Notes: generated from the letters alone by a model not told the origin. Shown: positions 9,336 through 20,306, numbered from the stretch's first letter. The stretch is DNA of 64,000 bases from Lysobacter_C viscosus (GCF_046600715.1 NZ_JBJMAV010000001.1:730659-794658), one strand, 5' to 3'. Numbers and translations are program-made.

Positions 9336-9361
9336 CGTGCCCGTCGACGGCCCGGGACGCG

Positions 9362-10660
<1,299 letters not shown>

Positions 10661-10778
10661 GGGTGGAGGCACCGGCCGCAAGCGGGGGCCGCAAGTCTAG
10701 CCGCCTGAACATCACGCATGGGCGACCGCCGCCGTGTCCCCCCTTTCACGCACTCAACGTTACTTATGGACGTGAAAG

Positions 10779-10794
10779 TGTGATCCACTTCACA
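10779..10794. promoter_or_regulatory. Clp/CRP binding site between the sugar dehydrogenase and pga operon
   Basis: TGTGA-TCCACT-TCACA, an exact match to the CRP-family consensus TGTGA-N6-TCACA, with flanking A and T bases. It lies 89 bases before pgaA and about 80 bases behind the putative -10 of the divergent gene. In Xanthomonas, Clp uses this consensus and loses DNA binding when it binds c-di-GMP. Regulation of pga or of its neighbour here is inferred. Confidence 0.65.
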
Positions 10795-10882
10795 TTCGTA
10801 CGCGTCTCATGGGCAGTCTGGCCCAGGCCATGCATGTCTGCATGACGCGGAGACCGCAATTGTTGTCTGACAGGGGGCATAC

Positions 10883-12997
10883 GTGGGCAGTACCGCAATG
10901 CGCTTATGCGCAGGCTTGGCTTTGGCCCACGCCTGTGCCGCCGGTCTGGCCCGTGCGGATGCACCCGCCACGCCCGCCGAGCACGACACCCCACGCCTGA
11001 CTGCCGCCGCCGTTGCCGCCATGCCGCGGGGCGAGGCCATGGTCGAGGCCTGGCGGCTGCGCGACGAAGGCCGCTGGATTGAAACGCTTGCGATCAGCGA
11101 AGCATTGCTCGCGCGCGACCCCGGCGACGGCGACGCCTACCGCCTCAGGACACTGGCACTGTCCGACCTGGGCGCGTCGCACCGCGCATGGGAGCTCTAC
11201 CTGGCACGCCCGCAGCTGTTCGAGCCCGGCATTGCCCGCCGCCTGGAAGCCGACCGCGTGGCCCGGATGATCGTCTGGGGCGGCCTGCATCCTGAGTCGC
11301 CGGCCACCCGGCTGGACGAGATGAAGGCCGCGCACGCTGCGCTGACGGCGCTCAACGCCCGACTCGCCCCGACCGATGAAACCGCTACGACGCGGGAGCG
11401 ACTCGCCAACGACGAGCTCATCGCCCTGAACACGCTGGGGCGGCACGAAGCCGTCAGTGCGCGCTACCGCCGGGTGACGGCCGAGGGCGGCACCCTACCC
11501 GCGTATGTCGGAGGCGCGGTGGGCGACTCGCTGCTGTCGGCCCGCAACCCCGAGCTGGCTGTAAATGCACTGGAGGCCACCCTGGCAGCCGACCCCGACG
11601 CCCACCAGGCACGCGTCCTGCTGGTCTACGCCTACGTCGAGAGCGAACGCTTCGACGACGCCTACGCGCTGCTCGATTCTATGCAGGCCAGCCAATCTCC
11701 ATGGCTGAGCCGTGCCGGCGCCCGGCAGGAATACGCCAACTGGCGCCGCTACGACGCGGACGTGACGCGCGTGCTGGTCGATTCGTTTGCCCACGCGCTG
11801 GCTGACGCGCAACGACAGGCGGAAGCGCTGGTGGGCGTGGGCGCGATGAACGCCAACCTGCAGCAGACCCTGGGCTCGGTGTACCTGCAGCGCGGCTGGG
11901 GCGAGCGCGGCCAGGAGCGCCATCGAGTCGCACGCACCCTGGACCCGGAGGCCGCCGCCCCACGCGTCGGCGAAGTGCAGGCGCTGCTGGACCTTGACCG
12001 CACCGCCCAGGCCCGGCCGCTGCTGCACGAACTGATGGCGCTGCACCCCGACAACCTGCATGCACGGCGCGCACACGATCGATGGGAGCGCCGGCAAGGC
12101 TGGCAGGTCACCTACGACGGCGCCTGGGGCCGCAACACCAACGAGGATGCGACGGCAGCCGGCGGGGCTTCGCCGTTGGGCACGCGCGATGCGCGCCACG
12201 TGTTGCGCCTCGCGTCGCCGCTCATGCACGACCGCTGGCGACTGACGGCGCATGCCAGCCAGGCCAGCGCTGACTTCCTTGGAGAGCGCGTACGGCACCG
12301 GCTGCTCGGCGCCGGCGTGACCTACGTCAACGACCGCCTGCAGTGGGGGCTGGAAGCCGCCACCCCGGGCGACGACTACGACGACGGCACCACCGTGGGC
12401 ACGTGGGGCCGGTGGCGCTTCAGCGATGTACTGGCCGGCGGCGCCTCCTTCTATCGCAACGACCCCTATGCATCGCTGCAGGCGCGCCGTGCAGGCATTA
12501 CCGGGGATGCGGCACGCATCCGGGTGGACTACACGCCCAACGAATCCACCTCGCTCCAGGCCGGCCTGGAGCAGATCCGCTACGAGGACGGCAATCGACG
12601 CGAGGCGGTTTCGGCCAGCTTCGACCAGCGACTGCTAAGCCGGCCGCACGTCCTGCTCAACACATTCGGCGGGCTCCACGCCGGGCGTGGTTCGCGCGAT
12701 GACGCGCCCTACTTCAACCCCTCCCGCGACACGTCGCTGGAGTTGGGCCTGCGCGCCGACCAGATCGTCTGGCGCCGCTACGAACGCCACTTCCGCCACC
12801 GGCTCGCGGTATCGGCGGTGAACTATCGCCAGGAAGGTTTCGGCGCCGCCTGGTACCCGCAGGTGCGCTACGAACACGAGTGGCAGTGGGCCGCGGGCCG
12901 GCAACTGGGCTACGGCATCAGCTATTCGCGCCCGGTGTACGACGGCGTGCGCGAGGACCGGGTCGGCTTCGACCTGCGCGTGGCATGGGGGGAATGA
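10883..12997 (+). CDS. pgaA: Poly-beta-1,6-GlcNAc export porin PgaA
   Basis: Outer-membrane secretin for poly-N-acetylglucosamine: an N-terminal TPR superhelix in the periplasm followed by a beta-barrel. The 704-residue protein is shorter than the roughly 800 of E. coli PgaA. The GTG at 10883 has GGGGG five bases upstream; ATG at 10898 is an alternative, and both give a signal peptide ending GLARADA. TPR-like helices run to about residue 390; the rest is barrel-like, with alternating aromatic and charged strands. It is first in pgaABCD and overlaps pgaB. Confidence 0.88.
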   Translation: MGSTAMRLCAGLALAHACAAGLARADAPATPAEHDTPRLTAAAVAAMPRGEAMVEAWRLRDEGRWIETLAISEALLARDPGDGDAYRLRTLALSDLGASHRAWELYLARPQLFEPGIARRLEADRVARMIVWGGLHPESPATRLDEMKAAHAALTALNARLAPTDETATTRERLANDELIALNTLGRHEAVSARYRRVTAEGGTLPAYVGGAVGDSLLSARNPELAVNALEATLAADPDAHQARVLLVYAYVESERFDDAYALLDSMQASQSPWLSRAGARQEYANWRRYDADVTRVLVDSFAHALADAQRQAEALVGVGAMNANLQQTLGSVYLQRGWGERGQERHRVARTLDPEAAAPRVGEVQALLDLDRTAQARPLLHELMALHPDNLHARRAHDRWERRQGWQVTYDGAWGRNTNEDATAAGGASPLGTRDARHVLRLASPLMHDRWRLTAHASQASADFLGERVRHRLLGAGVTYVNDRLQWGLEAATPGDDYDDGTTVGTWGRWRFSDVLAGGASFYRNDPYASLQARRAGITGDAARIRVDYTPNESTSLQAGLEQIRYEDGNRREAVSASFDQRLLSRPHVLLNTFGGLHAGRGSRDDAPYFNPSRDTSLELGLRADQIVWRRYERHFRHRLAVSAVNYRQEGFGAAWYPQVRYEHEWQWAAGRQLGYGISYSRPVYDGVREDRVGFDLRVAWGE

Positions 12998-12999
12998 GG

Positions 13000-14892
13000 A
13001 TGGTCCGGATGACGAAACCCCGCCACCGTCGCGCCGTAGCAGGGGCGCTGCTGGCCATGTTGCTGTGCCTCCCGGCCTGGGTGGTCGCCGCGCCGCCGGC
13101 GGACCTGCTGGTGATCAGCTACCACGACATCCGCGACGACGTGGATGCCAGCGGCGACCCGGACGGGTACGCCACCAGCACCCACAACTTCGCCGCGCAC
13201 CTGGACTGGCTGTCCGCCCAGGGCTATGTGCCGGTGGACCTGGACCGGATCATCGCCGCGCAGCGCGGGGGGCCGCCGCTGCCACCCAAGGCGGTGCTGC
13301 TGACATTCGATGACGGGCTGCGAAGCCACTACACGCATGTGTTCCCGCTGCTGCAGGCCTACGGCTACCCCGCGCTCATGGCGCTGGTCACCGATTGGGT
13401 CGGGATGGCGCCGGGGCGGTCGGTGGACTACGGTCCGCGCACGTTCGACGGAAATGATTTCCTGACCTGGGCGCAGGTGCGCGAAATGCAGGCGTCGGGG
13501 CTGGTGGAAGTGGCCTCGCACAGCCATGCGCTGCACCTGGGCGTGCTGGCCAACCCGCAGGGCAACATGACGCCCGCGGCCATCACCCGCATCTTCGATC
13601 CGTCCACCGCACGCTACGAATCGGAAGCGGCCTACCGCGAGCGACTGCGCGCGGACCTGGCGCGCAGCGTCGAAGCCATCTCCAGCAACACCCCCGCGCG
13701 CCCGCGTGCGATCGTCTGGCCCTACGCGGCATACAGCGACGAGGCCAACAAGGTCGCCGACGGCCTTGGGCTGGAGGTGTCGTTCGACCTGGAGGGCCGC
13801 CAGCGTCCGCTGGCCGACCTGCACGGGCTGGCCCGCCTGCTGCTGACCGACAACCCCGACCTGCCCGAGTTCGCCACCGAGTTGCGTCGCGAGGAGGAGC
13901 GCTCCGCGATGCGCGCCGTCCAGGTCGACCTGGACTACGTCTATGACCCGGACCCGGCGCAACTGGAACGCAACCTTGATGCGCTGATCGAGCGCATCCG
14001 CGGACTGGGGCCCAGCCACGTGTTCCTGCAGGCCTTCGCCGACCCGGACGGCAACGGCTCTGCCGACGCGCTCTATTTCCCCAATCGCCACCTGCCGATG
14101 CGGGCGGACCTGTACAACCGCGTCGCCTGGCAACTGCGCACGCGCGCCGGCGTCGGGGTGATCGCCTGGCTGCCCGTGCTGGGCTTCGAACCCACCGACG
14201 CGGCCTTCGCCGGCCAGGCATTGCTCCCGGGCGAGCCCGGTTCGACCGGCGAGGTCATCCGGCTGGATCCGTCGGACCCACGCGTGCTCGCCTACGTCGG
14301 CGACATCTACGAAGACCTCGCCATCGCGAGCTACCTGGAGGGGTTGCTGTTCCACGACGACGCCTACCTGCGTGACGGCGACCTGGGTGCGGACGGGCCC
14401 GAGCAGCCCGCGGCGCGCACCCGCCTTCTGATCGACTTCAGCCTGGCACTGGCCGAACGCGCCGAGCGCTGGCGGCCCAAGCTGGTGACCGTGCGCAACC
14501 TCTATGCGCGGCCCGTGCTCCAGCCCGGGAGCGAGGCGTGGTTCGGCCAGCGGCTGGATGCGTTCCTGCACGCCTATGACTACACCGCCCTGATGGCGAT
14601 GCCATGGATGGAAGGGGCGGCCGACCCGGACGCCTGGCTGCAGCGGCTGGTTGCCACCGTCGCCCGCCACCCCGATGGCCTTGACCGCACCGTGTTCGAA
14701 CTGCAGACGGTGGACTGGCGGACCCGCACCCCGATCCCCGGCGAGCGGATCCAGGCCCAGATGCGGGCGATGCAGGCGGCGGGCGTTCGCCACCTGGGCT
14801 ACTACCCCGACGACTTCCTGCGTGACCTGCCCGCGTTCGTGCCCACCCGCGCGGCCATCAGTGCCCGCAGTTTTCCGTACCCACCGCGTTGA
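13000..14892 (+). CDS. pgaB: Poly-beta-1,6-GlcNAc N-deacetylase PgaB
   Basis: Periplasmic enzyme that partly deacetylates PNAG before export. The NodB-type deacetylase domain (about residues 30-290) has the catalytic TFDDGLRSHY and metal-ligand region VASHSHALH. The C-terminal part (about 300-625), beginning RAVQVDLDYVYDPDP, is the glycoside-hydrolase-like domain that binds and can cleave the polymer. A signal peptide precedes AAPPADLLVISYHDI. The start could be 12994 (ATGA overlap with pgaA), 13000 or 13009; 13000 is a compromise on SD spacing. About 630 residues. Confidence 0.93.
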   Translation: MVRMTKPRHRRAVAGALLAMLLCLPAWVVAAPPADLLVISYHDIRDDVDASGDPDGYATSTHNFAAHLDWLSAQGYVPVDLDRIIAAQRGGPPLPPKAVLLTFDDGLRSHYTHVFPLLQAYGYPALMALVTDWVGMAPGRSVDYGPRTFDGNDFLTWAQVREMQASGLVEVASHSHALHLGVLANPQGNMTPAAITRIFDPSTARYESEAAYRERLRADLARSVEAISSNTPARPRAIVWPYAAYSDEANKVADGLGLEVSFDLEGRQRPLADLHGLARLLLTDNPDLPEFATELRREEERSAMRAVQVDLDYVYDPDPAQLERNLDALIERIRGLGPSHVFLQAFADPDGNGSADALYFPNRHLPMRADLYNRVAWQLRTRAGVGVIAWLPVLGFEPTDAAFAGQALLPGEPGSTGEVIRLDPSDPRVLAYVGDIYEDLAIASYLEGLLFHDDAYLRDGDLGADGPEQPAARTRLLIDFSLALAERAERWRPKLVTVRNLYARPVLQPGSEAWFGQRLDAFLHAYDYTALMAMPWMEGAADPDAWLQRLVATVARHPDGLDRTVFELQTVDWRTRTPIPGERIQAQMRAMQAAGVRHLGYYPDDFLRDLPAFVPTRAAISARSFPYPPR

Positions 14893-14904
14893 GAGGCCGC
14901 TGAC

Positions 14905-16161
14905 ATGACTGCGCCCGTGCAACTGTTGGATGTCCTCTTCCAGTTCGCCTTCTACTACCCCATCACCATGTCGTTCCTGTGGATGATCGGTGGCCTGTAC
15001 TACTTCTTCCGCCGCGAGCGCGGGACGCCACTGCGCGATGAACCGCCAGCGATGAAGTCCTACCCGATGGCCAGCCTGCTGGTGCCCTGCCACAACGAGG
15101 AGGACAACGTCGCCGAGACCATCGAGGCGCTGGACTCGCAGGCATATCCGGACTTCGAGATCATCGCCATCAACGATGGCAGTTCCGATGGGACCGGCGC
15201 CGCGCTCGACGCCCTTGCCCGCCGCTACCCGCGCCTGCGGGTGCTGCACCTGGAGAGCAACCAGGGCAAGGCCAATGCGTTGCGCATGGGCACCCTGGCG
15301 GCGCGCAGCGAGTACCTGGTGTGCGTCGATGGGGACGCGTTGCTGGACGAGTACGCCACCCACTGGATGGTGTGGCACCTGACCAGCGGTCCGCGGGTGG
15401 GCGCGGTGACCGGAAACCCGCGCGTACGCAACCGCTCCACCCTGCTGGGACGCCTGCAGGTGGGCGAGTTCAGCTCGATCATCGGCATGATCAAGCGCGC
15501 CCAGCGCGTCTATGGCCGCCTGTTCACCGTATCCGGCGTGATCTGCGCGTTCCGGCGGACCGCACTGCACAGCGTGGGCTACTGGTCCGACGACATGGTC
15601 ACCGAGGACATCGACATCAGCTGGCGGCTGCAGATCGCGCACTGGGACATCCGCTACGAACCCAACGCGAGGTGCTTCATCCTGATGCCCGAGACCCTGC
15701 GCGGCCTGTGGAACCAGCGCCTGCGCTGGGCGAAGGGCGGCGTGGAGGTCGCACGGCGGCACGGCGCGGAACTGTTCAACTGGCGCCGCCGCCGCATGTG
15801 GGGCGTGCTGGCCGAGTACAGCCTGAGCGTGGCGTGGGCGTACGTGATGTTCCTGATCATCGTGCTGTGGCTGCTGGGCAAGTTCCTTGACCTGCCGGGA
15901 GCCCTGGCGGTGGATACGCTGCTTCCGCGCTGGCACGGCATGGTTTTGGGCGTGGTGTGCCTGCTGCAGTTCGCCATCAGCCTCCTGATCGATCGCCGCT
16001 ACGAGCCGCGCATCGGTCGCAACTACTACTGGATGGTGTGGTACCCCGCGGCCTACTGGATGCTGGCCCTCTTCACCACCGTGGTGGCGCTGCCGACGAC
16101 CCTGCTTGGGCGTCGCAACAAGCGCGCCCTCTGGACCAGCCCCGACCGAGGCCTGCGATGA
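14905..16161 (+). CDS. pgaC: Poly-beta-1,6-GlcNAc synthase PgaC
   Basis: Processive family 2 glycosyltransferase that polymerises UDP-GlcNAc on the inner membrane. 418 residues. The N-terminal membrane helix is FYYPITMSFLWMIGGLYYF. Catalytic features are VPCHNEEDNV, INDGSSDGTG, VCVDGDALLD, TEDIDISWRL and QRLRWAKGG (the QxxRW motif). C-terminal helices follow. In E. coli, c-di-GMP activates the PgaC-PgaD pair. The start follows pgaB by 12 bases; the stop overlaps pgaD (ATGA). Confidence 0.96.
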   Translation: MTAPVQLLDVLFQFAFYYPITMSFLWMIGGLYYFFRRERGTPLRDEPPAMKSYPMASLLVPCHNEEDNVAETIEALDSQAYPDFEIIAINDGSSDGTGAALDALARRYPRLRVLHLESNQGKANALRMGTLAARSEYLVCVDGDALLDEYATHWMVWHLTSGPRVGAVTGNPRVRNRSTLLGRLQVGEFSSIIGMIKRAQRVYGRLFTVSGVICAFRRTALHSVGYWSDDMVTEDIDISWRLQIAHWDIRYEPNARCFILMPETLRGLWNQRLRWAKGGVEVARRHGAELFNWRRRRMWGVLAEYSLSVAWAYVMFLIIVLWLLGKFLDLPGALAVDTLLPRWHGMVLGVVCLLQFAISLLIDRRYEPRIGRNYYWMVWYPAAYWMLALFTTVVALPTTLLGRRNKRALWTSPDRGLR

Positions 16162-16637
16162 ACACCCAAGTCCTGATCCATTCCCCGCACCGCCAATCCA
16201 CCGTGCAGCGCAGCCTGTACGGGACCATCACCCTGCTGGCGTGGGCGGTGTACGTCTACCTGGTCCTGCCACTGATCACCCTGCTGCTGTGGTGGCTCGG
16301 GCTGCGCGGAAGCTACGTGCAACTCTGGCTTCCCGAGGCCGGTTTCGACCGCACCCTGGCCCTGACCCTGCCGATCCTTGCAGTGGTATGCGCACTGGTG
16401 CTGATCGGCTGGGCCGAGTTCAACCGGGCGCGGTTCCAGAACCGCGAACGCCGCCTGCAGAACGACGATGCCACCCCGATCGAGATCGCCGACGCGATGG
16501 GGGCGCCCCATGCCCTCGCCGAACGCCTGCGGGGGGCTCGGGTTGCCACCCTGCGACTGGACCAACAGGCGCTGGTCACCGACATCGCCGTTACCCAGCC
16601 GCTCGCCACCCCGGCAACGACTCCCGGCTGGGGCTAG
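16158..16637 (+). CDS. pgaD: PgaD-like subunit of the PNAG synthase
   Basis: A 159-residue protein with two membrane segments (about residues 22-48 and 66-86) and a cytoplasmic C-terminus. In the family it partners PgaC and helps form the c-di-GMP-responsive synthase. Sequence conservation in PgaD is low, so the call rests on size, topology and position as last gene of pgaABCD. The ATG overlaps the pgaC stop. The TAG stop overlaps the argH stop on the other strand (CTAG). Confidence 0.85.
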   Translation: MNTQVLIHSPHRQSTVQRSLYGTITLLAWAVYVYLVLPLITLLLWWLGLRGSYVQLWLPEAGFDRTLALTLPILAVVCALVLIGWAEFNRARFQNRERRLQNDDATPIEIADAMGAPHALAERLRGARVATLRLDQQALVTDIAVTQPLATPATTPGWG

Positions 16638-17932
16638 GCGCGCTTGCCGAGCGTCGACAGACGTTCGCGCAGGTTTTCGAGCCTGGGATCACCCGCCGCA
16701 CCCGGCGAGGTGCGCGCCGCCAGGCTCGCGGCCGGGTCGCCCTGCTCCCAACGCGCGGGATCGGCGGCCTGCACGTAGGCGTCGCGGAATGGCACCCCGC
16801 CACGCGCCAGGTCGACCGCCAGGTCGGTGGCATACATCGATGCGTCCAGCGCCGCGCGCATCGCCTCGGGCTTCCACTGCAGGTTGCGCAACAGCTCGGG
16901 CAACAGCTCCAGGGCGCCCAGCCCCCGCCCGAACGCATGGATGATCGCGCCCTTGGAAAACTGCAGGTCGCGGTGGTAGCCCGAGGGCAACGACAGCAGC
17001 TGCTCGATTTCGGTGCGCGCTGCGGCCACCGCCGGGTAGCTGGCACGCATCAGCTCGATGACGTCGGGGTTGCGCTTGTTGGGCATGATCGAACTGCCGG
17101 TGGTGTACTGAGCAGGCAATGCGACGAAGTCGAATTCCGCACTGGTGAACAGGCTCAGGTCCCACGCCAGTCGACGCAGGTCAAGCACGGCCGAGCCCAG
17201 AGATTCGATCGCCGCCAGTTCGAACTTCCCCCGTGACAGCTGGGCATAGGTAGCGGCAACCTGCAGTCGCCCGAACCCCAGCGCCTTGGTCGCATGGTCC
17301 CGGTCCAACGGCAGGTTGACGCCGTAGCCGGCTGCGCTGCCCATGGGGTTGGCGTCGACCCACGCCAGCGTGTCGCCGGCGCGCACGGCATTGTCGATGA
17401 ACGCCTCGGCCCACCCCGCCCACCACATGCCGCACGAGGAGACGACGGCGCGCTGCAGGTGGGTGTAGCCGGGCAACGGCAGCATCGCTTCGGCGTGCGC
17501 CCGGTCCAACGAAACCGCGGCAACCTCAAGGCACAGCGCGTGCACGCGTGCAAGGCGGGCCTTCAGCCACAACCGGGTCGCCACCAGCACCTGGTCATTG
17601 CGGCTGCGCCCGGTGTGGATGCGGCGGCCGGCATCGCCCAGCCGCTCAACCAGCCTGGCCTCGATGGCCGAATGGCCGTCTTCGAATCGCGCGTCCAGGA
17701 TGAACCGGCCGGCATGGAAATCGGCGGCCAACGCGTCGAGCTCACGCTCGATGCCTGCCAGCTCCTCGCCCGAGAGGATGCCGATGCGCTGCAAACCCTG
17801 CGCATGCGCCCGGCTGGCCTGGATATCGAAGGCGAAGAACTCGCGATCAAGCACCACGTCATCGCCGGCGCAGAACTGCTGGATGCGTTCGTCGATGCGG
17901 ACGCCGGGCTTCTGCCAGAGGAGGTCGGTCAT
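16634..17932 (-). CDS. argH: Argininosuccinate lyase
   Basis: Last step of arginine synthesis, argininosuccinate to arginine plus fumarate. The fumarase/aspartase superfamily signature GSSIMPNKRNPD and the HTGRSRNDQV and PGYTHLQRA blocks are present. 432 residues, slightly short of the usual 455-465. Starts at ATG 17932 (MTDLLWQKPG). It is the last gene of the arginine operon, separated from argC by a REP element, and convergent with pgaD with overlapping stop codons. Confidence 0.96.
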   Translation of the reverse strand: MTDLLWQKPGVRIDERIQQFCAGDDVVLDREFFAFDIQASRAHAQGLQRIGILSGEELAGIERELDALAADFHAGRFILDARFEDGHSAIEARLVERLGDAGRRIHTGRSRNDQVLVATRLWLKARLARVHALCLEVAAVSLDRAHAEAMLPLPGYTHLQRAVVSSCGMWWAGWAEAFIDNAVRAGDTLAWVDANPMGSAAGYGVNLPLDRDHATKALGFGRLQVAATYAQLSRGKFELAAIESLGSAVLDLRRLAWDLSLFTSAEFDFVALPAQYTTGSSIMPNKRNPDVIELMRASYPAVAAARTEIEQLLSLPSGYHRDLQFSKGAIIHAFGRGLGALELLPELLRNLQWKPEAMRAALDASMYATDLAVDLARGGVPFRDAYVQAADPARWEQGDPAASLAARTSPGAAGDPRLENLRERLSTLGKRA

Positions 17933-17952
17933 GGGTACGCCTTCTTGACTTC

Positions 17953-18007
17953 GTAGGAGCGGATCATCGGAATCCGGAGGAGCGTTCGCGGCCGAAGCCG
18001 CTCCTAC
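17953..18007. repeat. REP-type inverted repeat, GTAGGAGCGG family
   Basis: GTAGGAGCGG (17953-17962) and CCGCTCCTAC (17998-18007) face each other as perfect reverse complements; the right unit continues with its own internal dyad. The same unit recurs at 20325 and 21497. The right arm supplies the argC stop codon. Confidence 0.85.
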
Positions 18008-18969
18008 ATGGGCATTGGGGGAATGCCTTCGAACTCGTCGAGTCCGAACGCGCGGTTGAGGTTCTGCAGCGCCTGCGTCGCCGCGCCCTTCAAAAGGTTG
18101 TCCAGCGTCGATACCACCACCAGCCGCCTTCCATCGTCCGATAGCGTGAAGCCACCGACCTCCGCATGGTGCCGGCCGGCGATGCGGCTGACCCAGGGGG
18201 CGTCGTGCACCACGTGGACGAGCGGTTCCCCATCGAAAAGAGCGTGGTACCGCCTTGCAACTTCGTCCGTCGTGAATGCCCGCGACAGGTGCAGGTTGGC
18301 GGTCACCGTCAGGCCGCGGAAGTGCGGGGCGACATGCGGCATGAACTCCACCGCATGACCCAGGTGCCGGGTCACTTCACGCTCGTGGACGTGACCGGCG
18401 AGCGCGTACGGCATCAGGTTGTCGCGCAGCAGCCCGGGATCGTTGCGCTCGGACGGCGCGGTGCCGGCGCCCGACCACCCCGAAACGCCGAAGCACTGGA
18501 CCGGACCGGCAAGCGCATCGAGCATCGGCGCTATCGCCAGTTGCATCGCGGTGGCGTAGCACCCGGGATTGCTGATGCGTCGCGCATCGCCGCCCGTGCG
18601 GCGGGTGAGTTCCGGCAATCCGTAGTACCACGCAGGATCTAAACGGTAGTCGGCCGAGAGATCGACGATCACAGGATCGGGCCCGGCGGTGTCGAAGGCC
18701 TGTACGGCCCGCGCGGCATGGCCGTTGGGCAACGCCAGCACAACGGCATCTGCGTGCAGCGAAGGCAGGGTATCCAGCGGGGGCGCACTGTAGTGGAGCC
18801 CACCGCGGTGATGCGGGTGGTGTGCGGCCAGCGGCTGGCCGGCGAGTTCGCGAGACGAGACATAGGCCAGCGCGAAGCGCGGGTGGGCGTCGACCAGCGC
18901 GACCAGTTCGGCGCCCACGTGGCCTCGGGCACCCACCAGGCCGACGGTGATCGCCTCGGAACCTTTCAC
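18004..18969 (-). CDS. argC: N-acetyl-gamma-glutamyl-phosphate reductase
   Basis: NADPH-dependent reduction of N-acetylglutamyl phosphate to the semialdehyde. 321 residues from a GTG start whose GTGA overlaps the upstream stop. The Rossmann region is VGLVGARGHVGAEL; the catalytic cysteine lies in ISNPGCYATAMQL, and HVAPHFRGL is a family block. The stop codon TAG is part of the adjoining REP sequence GTAGGAGC, so the last codons (MPM) abut the repeat. Confidence 0.96.
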   Translation of the reverse strand: MKGSEAITVGLVGARGHVGAELVALVDAHPRFALAYVSSRELAGQPLAAHHPHHRGGLHYSAPPLDTLPSLHADAVVLALPNGHAARAVQAFDTAGPDPVIVDLSADYRLDPAWYYGLPELTRRTGGDARRISNPGCYATAMQLAIAPMLDALAGPVQCFGVSGWSGAGTAPSERNDPGLLRDNLMPYALAGHVHEREVTRHLGHAVEFMPHVAPHFRGLTVTANLHLSRAFTTDEVARRYHALFDGEPLVHVVHDAPWVSRIAGRHHAEVGGFTLSDDGRRLVVVSTLDNLLKGAATQALQNLNRAFGLDEFEGIPPMPM

Positions 18970-20306
18970 GACGGGGTCTCCAGCAGGGTCGGCACGCGGT
19001 CGCGGCAATGCGCCACGCAGCGCGCGATCGCGTCGAAGTCGTCCAGCCCGATCCAGAACGCGTTCCACTGCGCTTGGCGCACGTGGCCGTCAGCCTCCCC
19101 GTAGTAGAACGCGTTGACCGGGTTGCCGTGCCGGGATCGCCAGAACAGCCGGCTTTCGTGCTCCCGCATCATCTGCCAGACGGCACGGCCCAGGCCCTCG
19201 CCCTGCGCGTCGTCCAGCACGGCGAACTTGTCCAGGTAGATGCCGGCGTCCTCGCGGGTGAGGACCACCGCGGCGCGGTAATTCTCGCTGACATAGGCAC
19301 GGTGGAGCGCCGTGCGTTCGAAGTAATCCGGCGCCAGCGTCCTGCCGAAGGCCGACTCGATGAGCGACCGCAACCGTGGCAGGTCCAGTTCCGACCAGGC
19401 CGCGGCCTGCACCACCCGTTCGCCGCGACGCACGAGGGTGCCCGAGCCCTTGTGGGTGAACAATTCCTTGGCCAGCTCCGAAGGGCGGGTGATCGACACC
19501 GAGGACGAAAGCGGCAACCGGTCCAGCAGCTGCTTGACCTGCTCGACTTTCACCCGCATGCCGCCGTTGAGCCACGGCTGCTCCATCAGGTGGGCGTACT
19601 CGGTGGACAGGTTGATCGAGTCGATCACCCGCCCCTCGCCATCCAGCAATCCGCCGGTGCCGGTCAGGAAGACGATCTTGTAGGGCTGCAGCACCCGCAC
19701 CAGCTCGTTGGCCGCGAAGTCGGCGTTGATGTTGAGGATCTGGCCGCCCACGGTTTCGCCCAGGCTGGCGATCACCGGGATCGAGCCGGCCTGCAGGCTG
19801 GCCTGGATGGATGCGAGATCGACCCGGGCCACCTGCCCCACCAAGCCCATCCGGTCGCGGTCAACGTAGTCGGCCTCGAACACGCCCGACACGATCGACG
19901 TGGCGCGCGCATCGGCCGCCTGCAAGGCTTCCACCAGCCGCAGGTTCTCGGCGTGCGCAACCCGGCGCACCACCGCCAGTGCCTCCGGGGAGGTCACGCG
20001 CAGTCCGTCGACTGTGAGCTTGTCGATTCCCGCCACGGCCATGGCCGCGTCCAGCTGCGGGCCGGCGCCGTGGATGACGATCGGGGTCAGGCCGACGTCC
20101 TGCAGGAACGCCAGCGAGGAGGTGAGCGCCTCCAGGTCGTCACGAAGGACCGCGCCGCCGACCTTGACCACCGCGAATCGCGCGGCGTCCAGCTGCGAGA
20201 AGCGTTTGAGGTACTGGCTGATCTCCTTGGCGCTGGCCATGGAGGAAAGCAGCCGGACGATGGTCTGGCGTGTCTGCGGGTCGTGCGGGGCGGGCGTGGC
20301 GTTCAT
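18966..20306 (-). CDS. argB: Bifunctional N-acetylglutamate synthase/kinase (NAGS-K)
   Basis: Fused enzyme catalysing the first two arginine steps: acetylation of glutamate and phosphorylation of N-acetylglutamate. 446 residues: an amino-acid kinase domain (about 25-290; AVVKVGGAVLRDD, IVIHGAGPQLD, LTGTGGLLDGEG) followed by a GNAT acetyltransferase domain (about 300-440; LDDAQGEGLGRAVW is the acetyl-CoA loop). This architecture is known from Xanthomonas and resembles vertebrate NAGS. It explains the lack of a separate argA or argJ in the operon. Start ATG 20306; a REP separates it from argE'. Confidence 0.93.
   Translation of the reverse strand: MNATPAPHDPQTRQTIVRLLSSMASAKEISQYLKRFSQLDAARFAVVKVGGAVLRDDLEALTSSLAFLQDVGLTPIVIHGAGPQLDAAMAVAGIDKLTVDGLRVTSPEALAVVRRVAHAENLRLVEALQAADARATSIVSGVFEADYVDRDRMGLVGQVARVDLASIQASLQAGSIPVIASLGETVGGQILNINADFAANELVRVLQPYKIVFLTGTGGLLDGEGRVIDSINLSTEYAHLMEQPWLNGGMRVKVEQVKQLLDRLPLSSSVSITRPSELAKELFTHKGSGTLVRRGERVVQAAAWSELDLPRLRSLIESAFGRTLAPDYFERTALHRAYVSENYRAAVVLTREDAGIYLDKFAVLDDAQGEGLGRAVWQMMREHESRLFWRSRHGNPVNAFYYGEADGHVRQAQWNAFWIGLDDFDAIARCVAHCRDRVPTLLETPS

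Noticed and set aside
10830..10880. c-di-GMP riboswitch before pgaA
   Set aside because: No GEMM consensus blocks are seen in the leader.
12922..15936. Very long open frame on the minus strand (about 1000 codons)
   Set aside because: It is antisense to pgaB and pgaC, has no start signals or known domains, and has the composition of a GC-rich shadow frame.
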